DNA of 17,633 bases, taken from assembly GCA_010094045.1 (NCBI GenBank), contig ML986711.1, positions 1 to 17,633 on the forward strand, in the 5' to 3' direction. This DNA is from Lojkania enalia (lineage: Eukaryota > Ascomycota > Dothideomycetes > Pleosporales). Of the stretch, positions 1 through 9,842 are shown piece by piece (position 1 is the first letter of the stretch; the number at the start of each line of letters is the position of its first letter). The position numbers were made by a program, and so were the translations under genes. The notes beneath the pieces are model-generated. The model had not been told where the DNA came from, made no database searches, and saw only the letters and a list, made by a program, of their open reading frames with translations.

Positions 1-1755
1 AAATGCAGACTCAGCAGGTCTTCTAGTAATAAGCGTATAGCTGCTAAGAATTTTAATCGCGTCTTTCCTCTCGTCAGGCGATGATGCGTGTAGAATGTCG
101 ACAGGGATGTCTTTTTAGTCTACGCAAGTAGTAAGGAATAGATAGTCTATTGCTCGCGAATATTTCTGATAAATCTAATCTAGGGAGATAACAAGTATTA
201 TAGCTACAGGGGATTTCCTTAGTACTATATCTTTAGGCAATTCGGTGTTATATCCTAGAACCTCTTCCTCTTCCGCTTACTTAGCTACTTGCAGCCGATA
301 GTCCCGCAGCGTAATATTTACCGTGTCGCTCTTATTTATATTAATATAGGCTGCTGCTTGGATAATTGCTAGTAGTAGATAGGATAGCTCTTATAGTAAA
401 AGCTCCGCCTTATACTACTTAGTTATTAAGTCTGGATAGTTTAAATAGTTCTTTAACATCTTTTAGGCTATATCCGGTGTTATTTCTCCAATATTAACTA
501 ACTAGACTAAGCTATTTTCCCGTACTAGCTTTTTAGCCGTATCCCTATTAGTTATTGTTAAGATAATAGAGTACAGTATCGACTGTAGTAGATAATTAGT
601 TAGGTTAGTAGTCTGTAACGTAGACAGTCTATTAGATTGTAGATAGACGCTGTCTATATTGTCTAGAATTAGCAGCAACTACCCTGCTATCTCCCTACTT
701 AGATAGTACTTTACTAGCTACTTAATATCAGTCTTCTTGTTATTCTAGCCGCGAATATTAAGCTTCTTAGCAATATTTAAATAACCTTAGTCGAACCTAT
801 CTATATTACTTGCATCTACCTAGAAGACTAAACAGCTCCTTTTCTTTCTTCTTATCTAGTATACAAACTCTAGTGCTAGCTGTGATTTTCCTATTCCTCT
901 AGGTCCTACAATTACTATAAATCTAGTTGCTTCGTCTCTAAAGAGCCTTTCTTCTAATTTAGTAAGCTTAGACTCTTAACCTACAAAATTATCGTTCTAA
1001 GTAAACGGAATAATAGCTGGTATACTACTACCTAACTCTATCTCTAGTTAGAGTCTTTGGAGCGCATTCTTCTTTCCCTCACCATATAAGGGAGTTAGAG
1101 AAACATTAAGGATTCTAAGGAGGTAGTATATACTATCTTCTTCTTCGGTCGTTTTATAATTACTAGCCTATTCCAGCCACTTAGATGTTGTGAAATCATC
1201 TAGTAGAGAATTCCGTAATACCTTCAGCGGGAGGCCTGTAATCTTATATACTATCTGCTTAAGAGTAGATCTATTATCTATTCGCCGCTCTTCGTAGGAA
1301 AAGAATTTAACTAATTTTAGAGTAATAAGCTCCTATAGTATCTAACCTCAAGTAAACCATTTACTTTATTAAAATAATACCTCCCAGGTACTTAACTACG
1401 ATATTTGTATCGCTATAGATAGTAAAATATTATCTAGGAATATATAGTATTTTACTGTATTTTCGTACTAATTAAATATTAAATTAATAGCTTTTAAGCG
1501 TTTATAAACGTTTCATTTATTAATATAATATATATTAATCTAGAAGTACTATAGCTGGTCCTAGACCGCCTGTTTCGCACAGAATTCAATCTTTCTACAG
1601 CTCCGCTTCTTCCTCTAGTAATTATTATTAAGGTCTACGAAGAGAACCTTATTATCTCTATCCTATCTATATAAAAGAATAGCATATAGTAGAATACGCT
1701 TCCTACTAAAGTCGGTTAGGACTAGTTTCCCTAAACTAAAGTAAAGAAGCTTTAT
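1..1755 (-). pseudogene. RIP-degraded HET / NB-ARC NLR-type gene (3' part beyond window)
   Basis: One frame (codons starting at multiples of 3) can be read from about 1755 to base 1 with only in-frame TAG, TAA and TGA interruptions. The N-terminal part matches the HET domain of fungal incompatibility proteins: LTDFS...LLYAILLYR, a VLFVDL stretch, KIEFCAKQA, then NIYYIN at 1536-1519 where the family has DTCCID, later W.L.ELI..K and the closing motif LYGEGKKNALQRL near 1090-1045. An NB-ARC ATPase follows: Walker A GPRGIGKS at 906-883, kinase-2 LLLILDN at 678-658, a TNR sensor at 552-544, and a LAIIQAAAYI stretch near 375-345 (usual GLPLA region), then winged-helix-like sequence. Such proteins sense non-self and can trigger heterokaryon-incompatibility cell death. 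The start is inferred: ATA at 1755 is probably a mutated ATG. The C-terminal sensor repeats (TPR, WD40 or ankyrin in relatives) would lie outside the window. No indel is visible, so inactivation is by point mutation. Confidence 0.88.
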
Positions 1756-3560
1756 TCTAGTAAGGCTAATACAGGACGACGAGTAAACGCGAATAATTTA
1801 GGGTAGAAACTTAGTAGAAATAGGTAGGTAGAAATTGTAGGTATTATAGAAGCGGCTAAAAGATATATTACGGTGCCTGCTGGATATAAATTTAGTCTTT
1901 TAAAGTAGTATACGTGATAGTATTTAGATAATAGTATTAATAAGCCTAAGCTCTAGCACTATACGCACGCCGCAGCAGCAAAATAAAAATATTGTCTATT
2001 AAGTAGTACTGCAGTAACTAATTACACCCTATATAAGATAGTACTTATAGTTGCTACTACTAGCATATATATATATATGTGTATGTATATATATATATTC
2101 TATTATAGCTATACACCCTATAGGTATAGGCCGTTATAAAGCGCTAGCTATATATATTCTACTTCCTTATGCCTGCTCCATTTCAAAAGCTAACTATAAG
2201 ACCTGCTTATCTAATACCTAACTCTATACTTAACAAAGGAAAGAAAAGGAAAGTAATATACTACTGTATATAGGACAAGCTATATAGCTAGTTATAGCCT
2301 CGCGTCTATAGGGTATTTCCGGCGTTATATACTTCTTAATTAGCAGTATACTAGCCGAGGCGCGTTTATAGACAGCTTATCATTCTACACTTACGAGGCA
2401 GAAGAGGAGACCCTCAGCTACCTCCGCTCATCTACTTCCCCCTTATCTCTACTTGCTTTATCTTATACTTTTAGTTATAGCCGCCCTATACTCTTTACAA
2501 ATTCAATCGTCGCCCTAACTACTTCTATATCTAGCTTCTAGTGCTAAATCGGTCCGTCTATACTCTACCCGCTTCCCTCTTATCTACTCGAGTACCCTCC
2601 CAGCGCGTATAATAGCTCGCTAAACTGCTATCCGTGCTGCTGTCGTAGTTTAGCTCTTTACTATCTCTACCTTCTATATAAGAAGAGAAAGTATGCTATT
2701 AACTCTTTGTATCTACACTCGTATACTGCTGTATTTACAGCCTTAATCAAGTATTGATTTATATATATCTAAGATAATATATTGTAGAGGCGGCTTTACG
2801 TCTACCTATATAGACCCTCTACCTTATATAGCTACTTTAATCCTTATCCGCCTCTTGCGGGGTATAGCTAGCTAGTAAGTTAATACTAGTGTGCACCTTA
2901 AACCTACTTTAATATCCAGCTTAAAGATTCTATCCTTAATAGCTATTCTTAGGATTCTATCCTCTTAGCAGACTAATACGTGCGTCTATCCTCTTAAGCT
3001 ATATAGAAAGTATTATAACTATAGTCCGCCTACCCAGTCTTCTATTGCTTCTATTATATACTACGCCCCGTAGACTATTAATCTATTTTATACTACCTTA
3101 TAAGATCTCTCTAATAAGGCTAACTATATCTCGCAGGATTTCGCCTACTTATATCCCCTCTATATCTAGAACAGCTAAGTAATATAATATCGTCCTTCCT
3201 ACTAACTAAAGGCGTCTTATCGTTCTCTATATAGATTTAAACGTGCTAGATTTAACCTAGTAATATCCTCCTTCTAATAGAGTAGCCTGAGAGTACCCTA
3301 AGGGTATCCTATTCTACGACCTAGGCATTATTAACTATAGGATCAGCTTATAATCGTATATTAGATGGTTTTTAAAGTATTCTCTTATTACTTGTTAATA
3401 GTTAGGCCGGTGATAGCCCGTCTACTAGTAGCTCTAACTAGTTAATAGTACTGGCTAGTATTAACTCTTCTTAGCTCTGTAAAATACCCGGCGCAAGGCA
3501 TTTACAGGTTCTCAACTGATACTATAGAGAGGTGAGAGTCGTCGTTAGCTGCTACCGCTA
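1756..3560. other. Gene-free, RIP-degraded stretch
   Basis: No protein family could be recognised on either strand, even when reading through TAG/TAA. The part next to 1755 should contain the former promoter of the HET/NB-ARC gene, but no specific element can be defined. A reading frame from ATG at 2168 gives about 30 residues including a basic KGKKRKV stretch before the first stop. It continues with stops at the density expected by chance, so I do not call it a gene. Imperfect direct repeats of the type CGCGT(C/T)TATAG occur near 2303 and 2360. Confidence 0.5.
2065..2098. repeat. AT dinucleotide microsatellite
   Basis: Alternating A and T interrupted by a short GTGTATG core at about 2079-2085. 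It is a simple repeat in the gene-free region upstream of the HET/NB-ARC pseudogene, with no sign of function. Confidence 0.85.
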
Positions 3561-3570
3561 GTAAGGAGGA

Positions 3571-4370
3571 TAGCTGAGCTGTACTAATATAGGGCTTATA
3601 GGGTGGCGAATTCTATAGGAGAATTAATTAAGTTAGTTAACGAGAGGTATAACTAAGTTAAAGCTGGTTAATATATATTAACTGACTAAAGTTTATCTTT
3701 ATACTACTCCCAATCCTAAACTAGATTAACTTATTTTCTAGAGCGTTTATGCGTTACGTATAGCCCTAGATTAATAGTAAATTACTATCTTATATTAGTT
3801 AGGATCTGTAGTTTACTTCTACTAGAAGTACTAATTAATATAGCAGCCCGTTATAAATTTACCCGCCTTAATAGGGCCAGAATCTAGAGTAAAGCAGGTA
3901 GGTACGGATAATAGATAATAATAGAAATAATCAAAGCTAGAGCGGAAAACCTAGTAGAATAAAAGGGAGGACTGAGAATAAGACGATAGACTGAAAGTTC
4001 TCAGTGTTAGTACTAGTATAGATATTATAGAGCAGCTTATTAGGCCTATTAGCACCTAAGGCGTAAGAATAATTAAATTAAATCAAATTAAATTCACCTA
4101 TAATAGTACGCGTAAAGCTGATAAAAAGTTCTAAATATTAGAGGAAGGCTCTAAAACTTAGATAAGATTATTTACGAAGATTTAGAATAATAAGAATATA
4201 TAGTTAATACTATAGGGGGAGAAATCTATTATACTAAGATATTATATAGATTAGGCTGGGATATAAGAATACGAACGTAATTTTTAGTAAGAGTAAATTA
4301 TAGATACTTAGAATTAGCTATAATAGATTATTCTTGTAAATCTATAGCAATATTTGTTATACGCGTAGGT
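3571..4370 (+). pseudogene. Degraded coiled-coil / gag-like protein, unknown family
   Basis: The frame with codons at positions 3n+1 stays protein-like over about 260 codons when TAG/TAA are read as Gln or Trp. It contains runs such as LYTTPNPKLD, then a hydrophilic, Gln-rich segment around 3905-3990 (stop-rich reading, then KLERK, NKRED, DDRLK), then IKLNQIKFTYNSTRKADKKF at about 4069-4128, followed by ILEEGSKT, IRLFTKI, GEKSIILRYYID and EYERNF. The charged, Gln-rich composition and the order (coil-like region, then a short globular part) resemble a retrotransposon gag or another small helical protein, but I recognise no family motif and no zinc knuckle. No convincing start codon was found, and it could equally be the remnant of a host gene. 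It converges with the minus-strand coiled-coil pseudogene to its right. Confidence 0.4.
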
Positions 4371-4559
4371 TTTCTGATTGCTATAAGTTAAAGTACCCCT
4401 TATTTATCTCGCTATATAGTATGTCTTACTACGTAGAGATACACCTTATATATTAGCGTGTGCTAATTTGTCTATGGAAAGTTCTTACAAAACTAGAAGT
4501 GATAAACTAAGAGTGAAAAGAAATAAAGATGATTAATTGAGGCGCGAAATCAAGTAAAT

Positions 4560-5460
4560 TATAAGCTAAGTTTCTATAAAGAGCCCCTCTTATAGTACTT
4601 GTAGCTCTTGTACAGCAGATTTTAATTCTTAAAATTAAACGTTAAAGACTCCTTTTAAACGTATAATAATAGACAAATTCTCCTTAAATTCCTCTTAGAG
4701 TCTCTAGTTTACTTCTTTTAGACGCTCCAGTTCTATTTCTATATGCTGTTAGCGTTCTAGTTTAGCTGATACTTATATTCTCAATTCCTCTATTGCGTAA
4801 CTTAATAGGGCGTTCTCTTCTTATAGCCGATCGACTAGAGTACTAAAACTAATCTTTATTTTACTGATAGTAGATGCTACAGCGCCGTCTAACATACCTA
4901 AGCTGTCGGCAGAATTTCCTTATTTAGCTGGAATAGCCTTAAAAGTCTTCTTAATACTATTATATAGTTCCTTATATATGCTAATAGAATAATTGCTTAT
5001 ATTTTTCGAGAACAAGTATTTTTTCTTAGAGAGGAATCTCTAAGTATACGGATTATCTGGGCTAGAAAGAAGACGAACTTAAGCTGGCTCTATAATAATA
5101 CTAAGCCTACTTTCTAGAACTTATTAGCTTCTCTAAATACAGGAGCTAGTTTATATTATATATATATGTTAACAGTTCCTTATAGTATTTTATCCTCTAC
5201 TCTTATCGTTCTAGATTACTTACGCGTATTAGAGCTATAGCTTAATAGGGAATTTAGATTACTATAGAGACGAGTCGCGCGATTTCCTCCTTAAAATCCG
5301 CGTTGTATTTCTGTTATTTAGGGCGCTGAAATAGCCTCTTATTATTATTAGAAATGTTTTAAGCGCTCGGCTGTAACTAACTATAAAATTCCTATATATA
5401 AAATAGAGACTAGTTTTAATTACTACTAAGGGCTACAAACTTAGTAATATAATAATTATC
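4560..5460 (-). pseudogene. Degraded coiled-coil protein, unknown family
   Basis: Two minus-strand frames adjoin. From about 5460 to 5060 (codons at multiples of 3) one reads NYYITKFVALSS, SLFYI, LFQRPK, KYNADFKEEIARLVS, LIRVSNLER, RIKYYKELLTYIYNIN and YLEKLISSRK. From about 5110 to 4560 (codons at 3n+2) one reads SPDNPYT, RFLSKKKYLFSKNISNYS, SADSLGMLDGAVASTISKIK, then a clear heptad-rich coil: ENALLSYAIEELRI, HIEIELERLKEVN and EEFKENLSIIIRLKGVF. In-frame stops are mostly TAG/TAA where Gln fits well. The frame change near 5060-5110 could be an intron or an indel. It may be one gene of about 290 residues: a short DNA-binding-like N-terminal part and a long coiled coil. The family is not recognised. 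It is on the same strand as the recombinase and NLR pseudogenes, so it could be a cargo gene of the same element. Confidence 0.45.
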
Positions 5461-6110
5461 CTAGCTGAGCTAATATAATAGTAAAGAGTAAGTTTAGTAA
5501 TTGTTAATAATATTAATATATATATAGATCCTATATTACTTAAAGGTTAAAGTATTTTAGACCTATTTTAGAAAATAGAGGCTTTTATTATATTAGGAGG
5601 AGGTTAGATATAAATTACTATAGTAACGTTATCGAAGATATTAATGTTACTTTATTTAATTCTATTAGTATTATTAACTAGAAGTCTCTAATAGTATGGT
5701 CGAAAACTGACTAGATTAAGCTACTTCTAACCATTATCGCCACGTGCTTTATACTAGCTACCTAAGCGGCGGTTAGATCTACTATCAGTATCTTTAAATA
5801 TAGGCGCATTAATATCTCGAACAATAAATAGTTAAGTCTACCTATCCTTCTACTCTTACTCTATATATCTAGTACCTTATCTAGTTATAACCCTAGAAGT
5901 ATCCGGTACCCGTATACTCTAATATTTAGCTCTACTGTTATCTACGAATAGCTTACTAACCTACTTCCCTCGCCCCGTTAGTTCTTTAAACACGCCTATA
6001 GCCCTTCCTAATAGACGCTATAAGCTAAGTGCTGTTAACTACTCCGGCCTATAATAAACCGTCGCTTACTATAGTAGAAGAACAATAAGAAATAATAGCC
6101 CCAACCAGGT
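5461..6110 (-). other. Degraded region with ambiguous minus-strand coding traces
   Basis: Between the coiled-coil pseudogene and the chromodomain-like segment there is no secure gene. Around 5990-5690 two minus-strand frames are both fairly protein-like. The frame at 3n+1 has only TAG stops and includes VELNIRVYGYRILLGL, RIGRLNYLLFEILMRLYLKI, LIVDLTAA and SVFDHTIRDF. The other includes FKELTGRGK and FIVRDINAPIFKDTDSRSNRR. In DNA this rich in TA, Leu/Ile/Tyr-rich frames arise easily, so neither is promoted to a gene. Confidence 0.3.
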
Positions 6111-6119
6111 AAGCTTAAT

Positions 6120-6840
6120 ATAGTAAAAACAACATATATTAAATAAGGGTAATATAAAGAATACTGTCTCTATAGATAACGTGATAATACTATCGTCCCG
6201 TCCTCTATTTATCTAACGCCGGCCTAAGTACCTCTATATAATCTAGAAAGTCTAAGTTAAACCTAGTAATATATCTAACCAAGACCTTATAGGTCGAACT
6301 AGTATCTATATATTAACTAGCAGTAATAAGTTACTAAAGCTCTAATACAACTTCTATACTACCTATACTTAATATTAACTATATACTAAGACTATTTAAA
6401 TCTATAAAAACTTTCTATATACGCCTATCTTATTACTATAATCTAAGTAGAATATTCTACTAATATTTAACATCTAATCCTTCTTAGTAAAGTTTTCTAT
6501 GCTATCTAATTAACCTATTTATCGGCTTATTATTATCTAGATAGTTATCAGCGTTCCTATCCTCCTTCTAGTACTATATCTAGTAATCCAGCCTTTATAG
6601 AGGTCTGGGTCGGGTTAGATCGGCTCTATAGAAGTTATAGAGCTTATATAGGCTGTTTTTAAAGTTAGCTGTATTATACTACTTCGGATTATTATTATAG
6701 CTAAGCTATTTCACGTGGTATTTAAGCCTTCCCCTAAAGATACAGACCCTTAGAACTTACTTAACCTTATATTCATCTTTTTCGTCCCCTTAGGTAGAGG
6801 GGGTTAGGTTAGACTAGGGGGGCGCTGCTGGAGCGTATTT
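6120..6840 (-). pseudogene. Chromodomain-like segment with coiled tail, downstream of the recombinase
   Basis: In the frame with codons at multiples of 3 the reading is DEYKVK, VL, RGRLKYHVK (stop) LSYNNNPK (stop) YN, ANFKNSLYKLYNFYRADLTR and RLDY. This matches a chromodomain and its fungal extension: a strand ending in VKWLGY, then P.WY.A.NF..SP.KL..F and a Pro-rich RP.. motif, with both Trp codons now TAG. A Gln/Arg-rich coil-like tail follows (INRLIR, HRKLY, EGLDVKY, DRRI), then FIDLNSLS and TSSTYKVLVRYITRFNLDF. Chromodomains read methylated histone tails and can steer an integration enzyme to heterochromatin. The segment starts where the recombinase frame ends, so it may be the recombinase's C-terminal domain joined by an intron or indel. 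Alternatively it is the tail of a separate Gypsy-like polyprotein, since the Gypsy copies at right carry a closely similar domain. Confidence 0.65.
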
Positions 6841-7379
6841 ACGCTAAAGTTTAAGGTATAGCTTCTTATAAAAGTTTATACTCTAGAAATTATTATTTTA
6901 CTTATTTATCTTAGTATCTACAGTCTCCAAAAACGTAGTATCGTCTGTTTATCTATTAGATTTTATAGCTAATTACTCTCTAGATAGTTAATCTTACTAA
7001 TATACTCCCAATCATCGGCTCCGTTACTAAAAGCATCTTTATTATCAAGACCATTCTTCGATTCGCTATACTATAAAGATAGTAGTATATTATCTTTACT
7101 TTCGTTTTAATCTAATATAATTTCCGAGATTGGCGAGAAGCCTGAAGTAGTAGAAGACAGGGCTTTAAGTAGAGTAGGATAGGATGTCGACCTCTTCCCT
7201 TAGTTCTAAAACGTATTACTTTTGTTGATAAATTCATATTTCAGATCTTCCTTCTATCTTAACAGCCGCCTTCTACTAACGTATATCTGCTTAGCTGGTC
7301 CGGCTCTTTCTTCGCCTACTAACCTAGGCTTTTTAAGAGTACTCCTAAAATCAATATAATAGACGTTTTTAAGATAAAA

Positions 7380-7700
7380 CTGGAGCTCCTGTAATAAAGT
7401 AAATAATTCTCTATAATAGAGCTTATATAGAGAATATACCGGCGACTTAGAATCTTTAGAATACTGATTGTAGATATAATCTTTCCATTCAGCTGTCTTA
7501 GGGAACTACTGTATTTATATTTCAGGGAGTAGAGACTTATCACCTAAATAGTTAAGATAGAACCCTAGAGTAGCAAGCGTTTCTCTATAGATTAGTAGGT
7601 TATACTATATAGGGATCGTTTTAGGCTTATCTAAATAGGCTTGGTAATAAGTATTCTATTCCTCTTAGTTAATAAACTATCTACTATAGAGGAAGTAAAA
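7380..7700 (-). other. C2H2-like zinc-finger region with ligands mutated to Tyr
   Basis: Within the recombinase frame, finger 1 has Y-x2-Y (codons at 7697 and 7688), then 12 residues, then Y-x3-Y (7649 and 7637). This is exactly C-x2-C-x12-H-x3-H with every Cys and His changed to Tyr. Two further candidates follow: YLNY...DYIYNQY, and VYSLYK...FYLKNVY, the latter with C-x2-C-x16-H-x4-H spacing. TGC/TGT to TAC/TAT and CAC/CAT to TAC/TAT are all RIP-type transitions, so the original gene probably had intact fingers. The second candidate has unusually long internal spacing and is less certain. Confidence 0.7.
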
Positions 7701-8479
7701 CTCTACGAACTCGTAGCTTTTCTTAAACTACTTCTAATAGCAACTATATATATATTTCCACTATATAGCAGCCGGTTAACTATTAGAAATTCTCTAATTA
7801 GACGCTATATTATAAATAATAGATAGGGCGTACCTATTAATCTTTCGGGTAAGGCCTGTTCTCGGATAGTAGTATTTATCCACCTTAAGACTTAGTTAGA
7901 ATTCTACTTCCTCTTCTTGCAAATAGAGCTTAATTAGATTTTAGAGGACAGCCTTGCTTAAATCGCTACGTATAGTAGCCTCAATAAATATGCTAGACGC
8001 TAGACGGTCGTGTACTAGTATAAGTTTATGTACTTATTAAAATATAGTCCTATAATAACCCGTGCATTCTTTTATATAGGCGTTAACTTTACTCGCGGAT
8101 CGAGTAGGCTATTCTCTCTAATACTTACGAAGCGCTTTAGAAATTAGCTTTTATTTCTAAGCCTACAGCTCCTTACGTTTATTTTTTAATAGGGCGTTAT
8201 CTAAAGAAAGATCCTTAAGTTTTACTTTAATATCTTTAAACTCAGCACTTTACTTAAGCTCGTACCACTTCTCTACTAGCAACGATTACTATAGCTCTAG
8301 GTTCCGAGTAATAAGTAAGGAACGGAAAAGGTCCACAATATCCATACGATAGTCTTTATCTTAGAAGAAGGTTGCCTAGCTGTCTACTCCGGTATTATTG
8401 GCCGCGTAATAATCACGGTATACTACTAGATTATGCTGTCCGCTCTATTTTATTCTTATATTCTACGAATAATTTCTGT

Positions 8480-8531
8480 CTATATATAGCATAAGTAGAG
8501 TATATAGAATACTATAGAATAGTATATATAC
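8480..8531 (-). other. Intron 4 of the recombinase pseudogene
   Basis: GTATAT donor at 8531 and ATATAG acceptor ending at 8480 (52 nt). Removal creates an AAC codon and joins HNFRVEGLILT to NRNYS.NIRIK.SGQHN, restoring the box II to Tyr-nucleophile spacing. The donor is weaker than in introns 1 and 2. Confidence 0.65.
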
Positions 8532-8863
8532 TAGTAAGGATCAGACCCTCTACTCTAAAATTATGTACTGTTGGGGGTTTATTATAGCCAGCTCTAAAGC
8601 CCTATTCTCGAAGATATTAGCCAAATACGCTTGCAGTCTCTATCTTCCTATTACTTCCCTTAAAGAATAGCAGGTCCTAGATACTTAAATTCTAGTAGAG
8701 TTGAATCATTTGTTCGTCTTCTAGAGGTTCTAGTACTAGAACCTCGTCTATTAACTTATAATCTCTAAATGCATTCCTTGTAATATATATAGCAACTATT
8801 ATAAGTATTAGATTATAAAATAGCGGGTAAGTCTTAACTCCTTTATATAATACGTGCTCTAGT

Positions 8864-8912
8864 CTATTCTATAATTAGAGCTAGGCGTATATATAATAAG
8901 AATTGGTTTTAC
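8864..8912 (-). other. Intron 3 of the recombinase pseudogene
   Basis: GTAAAA donor at 8912, GCTCTAAT branch-like motif, AATAG acceptor ending at 8864 (49 nt). Splicing makes an AGA codon and joins FTPDKR to LEHVLYKGVKTYPLF in one frame. Confidence 0.72.
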
Positions 8913-9313
8913 CTCTTATCTGGAGTAAATATTATATACTTTACGTCTTACTAGAGTTATATAGTAAATTCTATATTACTATACTTATTGCGAAAGATAG
9001 TAAAAATTATATCTTAACCCGTTACTGTTAGTTTATATAAGCTACTTTAAGATAGACTTACCTAAAAACGTAAGCTCCTACCAGATCTAAGGTAATATAT
9101 AGATTCTACGTATTTGCCAATTCTTAAAGTACTAAAAATATAAGCTATAGTAAGAGCCTATATTTTAACTTTATATCGCGGCTTTAGAAGTACGAACTAA
9201 TCGTTCTTCTACTACTATATTCCCAGGTGAAGAAAATAAATTTATAAGCTGTATCGCCGCAGCCTCTTTCTATAAGGCAGCTTAAGGATATTATATAGTT
9301 TATACTTAATAAA

Positions 9314-9372
9314 CTGTCCTATATAATTAGTACTAATGCTATATATCATATAACTAGCCGCAGTAGACTTAC
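9314..9372 (-). other. Intron 2 of the recombinase pseudogene
   Basis: GTAAGT donor at 9372, TACTAAT branch motif, GACAG acceptor ending at 9314 (59 nt). Removal joins VTLSTLN to FIKYKLYNILKLPYRKR, the expected order for this family. An alternative acceptor TATATAG at 9319 is less good for the frame. Confidence 0.72.
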
Positions 9373-9622
9373 GTTTAAGGTAGATAGCGTAACGATCAGG
9401 CTTATTACCTTTACCTCTCTATTCTTCTCCTTATTTTCCTGTTCCTCCTCTATCCTAGCTCGTCTCTAGCCAGCAGTAAAGTCTTTATAGTACTAGACTA
9501 CAGTCTACAAGCCTGGCTTTTTATTACTATACCTACCCTTAATTCTAAGTATAATAGATATAATGTAGCCCTTAAATGTCTTAATATTATCTAGACTTAC
9601 TCCTAGATTCAACTTCTTATAT

Positions 9623-9684
9623 CTAGTGTTAAAATTTCATATTAGCGAGGTATGCTAGGCTTAAAGATACTATTATAGACTTAC
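9623..9684 (-). other. Intron 1 of the recombinase pseudogene
   Basis: Perfect GTAAGT donor at 9684, a GCTAAT branch-point-like motif, and an ACTAG acceptor ending at 9623 (62 nt). Removal joins ...LALWN to YKKLN... in frame through a TAA codon that fits a former Gln. Confidence 0.8.
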
Positions 9685-9842
9685 TAATTCTATAGCGCTA
9701 ACGCGCGCTTATAGTTTTTCTTCGTTTTTAGCTAAAGTTCTTTTAGAACCTATTTTCCGTTGACGATATCTTTCTTCTTCTCTATAGCCACGTTCTGACT
9801 AGTATACTTAAAGAAGGCTTCCGGCGAAATCTTCTGCGGCAT

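Larger units (their letters stand above)
6800..9842 (-). pseudogene. RIP-degraded DUF3435/FluG-type tyrosine recombinase (Starship captain-like) with C2H2-like zinc fingers
   Basis: An ATG survives at 9842 (MPQKISPEAFFKYTSQ). Removing four introns gives one frame of about 940 codons interrupted only by stops that RIP can create. In order: the helical core-binding part (LKTKKNYKRALALWN, then LDNIKTFKGYI, RIKGRYSNKKPGL); an RKRLRRY stretch; box I IFSTLRIGKYVES with its Arg at 9124-9122; FTIFRNK; TRNAFRDYKLIDEVLVLEPL; GSNRKIETASVFG; box II HNFR at 8565-8554; GQHN with His at 8435-8433; and DYYAANNTGVDS with the likely Tyr nucleophile at 8408-8406. The family cuts and rejoins DNA during integration and includes captains that mobilise Starships. 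After a helical linker come C2H2-like fingers (about 7700-7380), a basic RRRLLR patch, and a Ser/Asn-rich, probably disordered tail to about 6800. Comparison with the family is from memory. A non-Starship DUF3435 relative is possible. Confidence 0.87.

Noticed and set aside
2168..2275. ATG-initiated frame with a basic KGKKRKV stretch
   Set aside because: It is only about 35 codons before stops at background density. There is no family resemblance and no continuation.
6361..6960. Long plus-strand Leu/Ile/Tyr-rich frame resembling a membrane protein
   Set aside because: The opposite strand carries the chromodomain-like and recombinase frames with conserved motifs. The hydrophobic plus-strand reading is a by-product of TA-rich sequence.
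7319..7543. Minus-strand open frame of 74 codons
   Set aside because: It lies in another frame inside the recombinase pseudogene, whose own frame here carries the third zinc finger and neighbouring conserved-looking sequence. Its Ser/Leu/Ile/Tyr-rich composition is what RIP DNA gives by chance.
7641..7826. Plus-strand open frame of 61 codons
   Set aside because: It is antisense to the first zinc-finger region of the recombinase pseudogene. It has no recognisable motif and is explained as a shadow.
9030..9070. A fifth intron in the recombinase (GTAAGT donor near 9057)
   Set aside because: The candidate acceptors give introns of about 37 or 50 nt that break the frame, while leaving the segment in place keeps it. 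It could still be a real intron with a lost acceptor.
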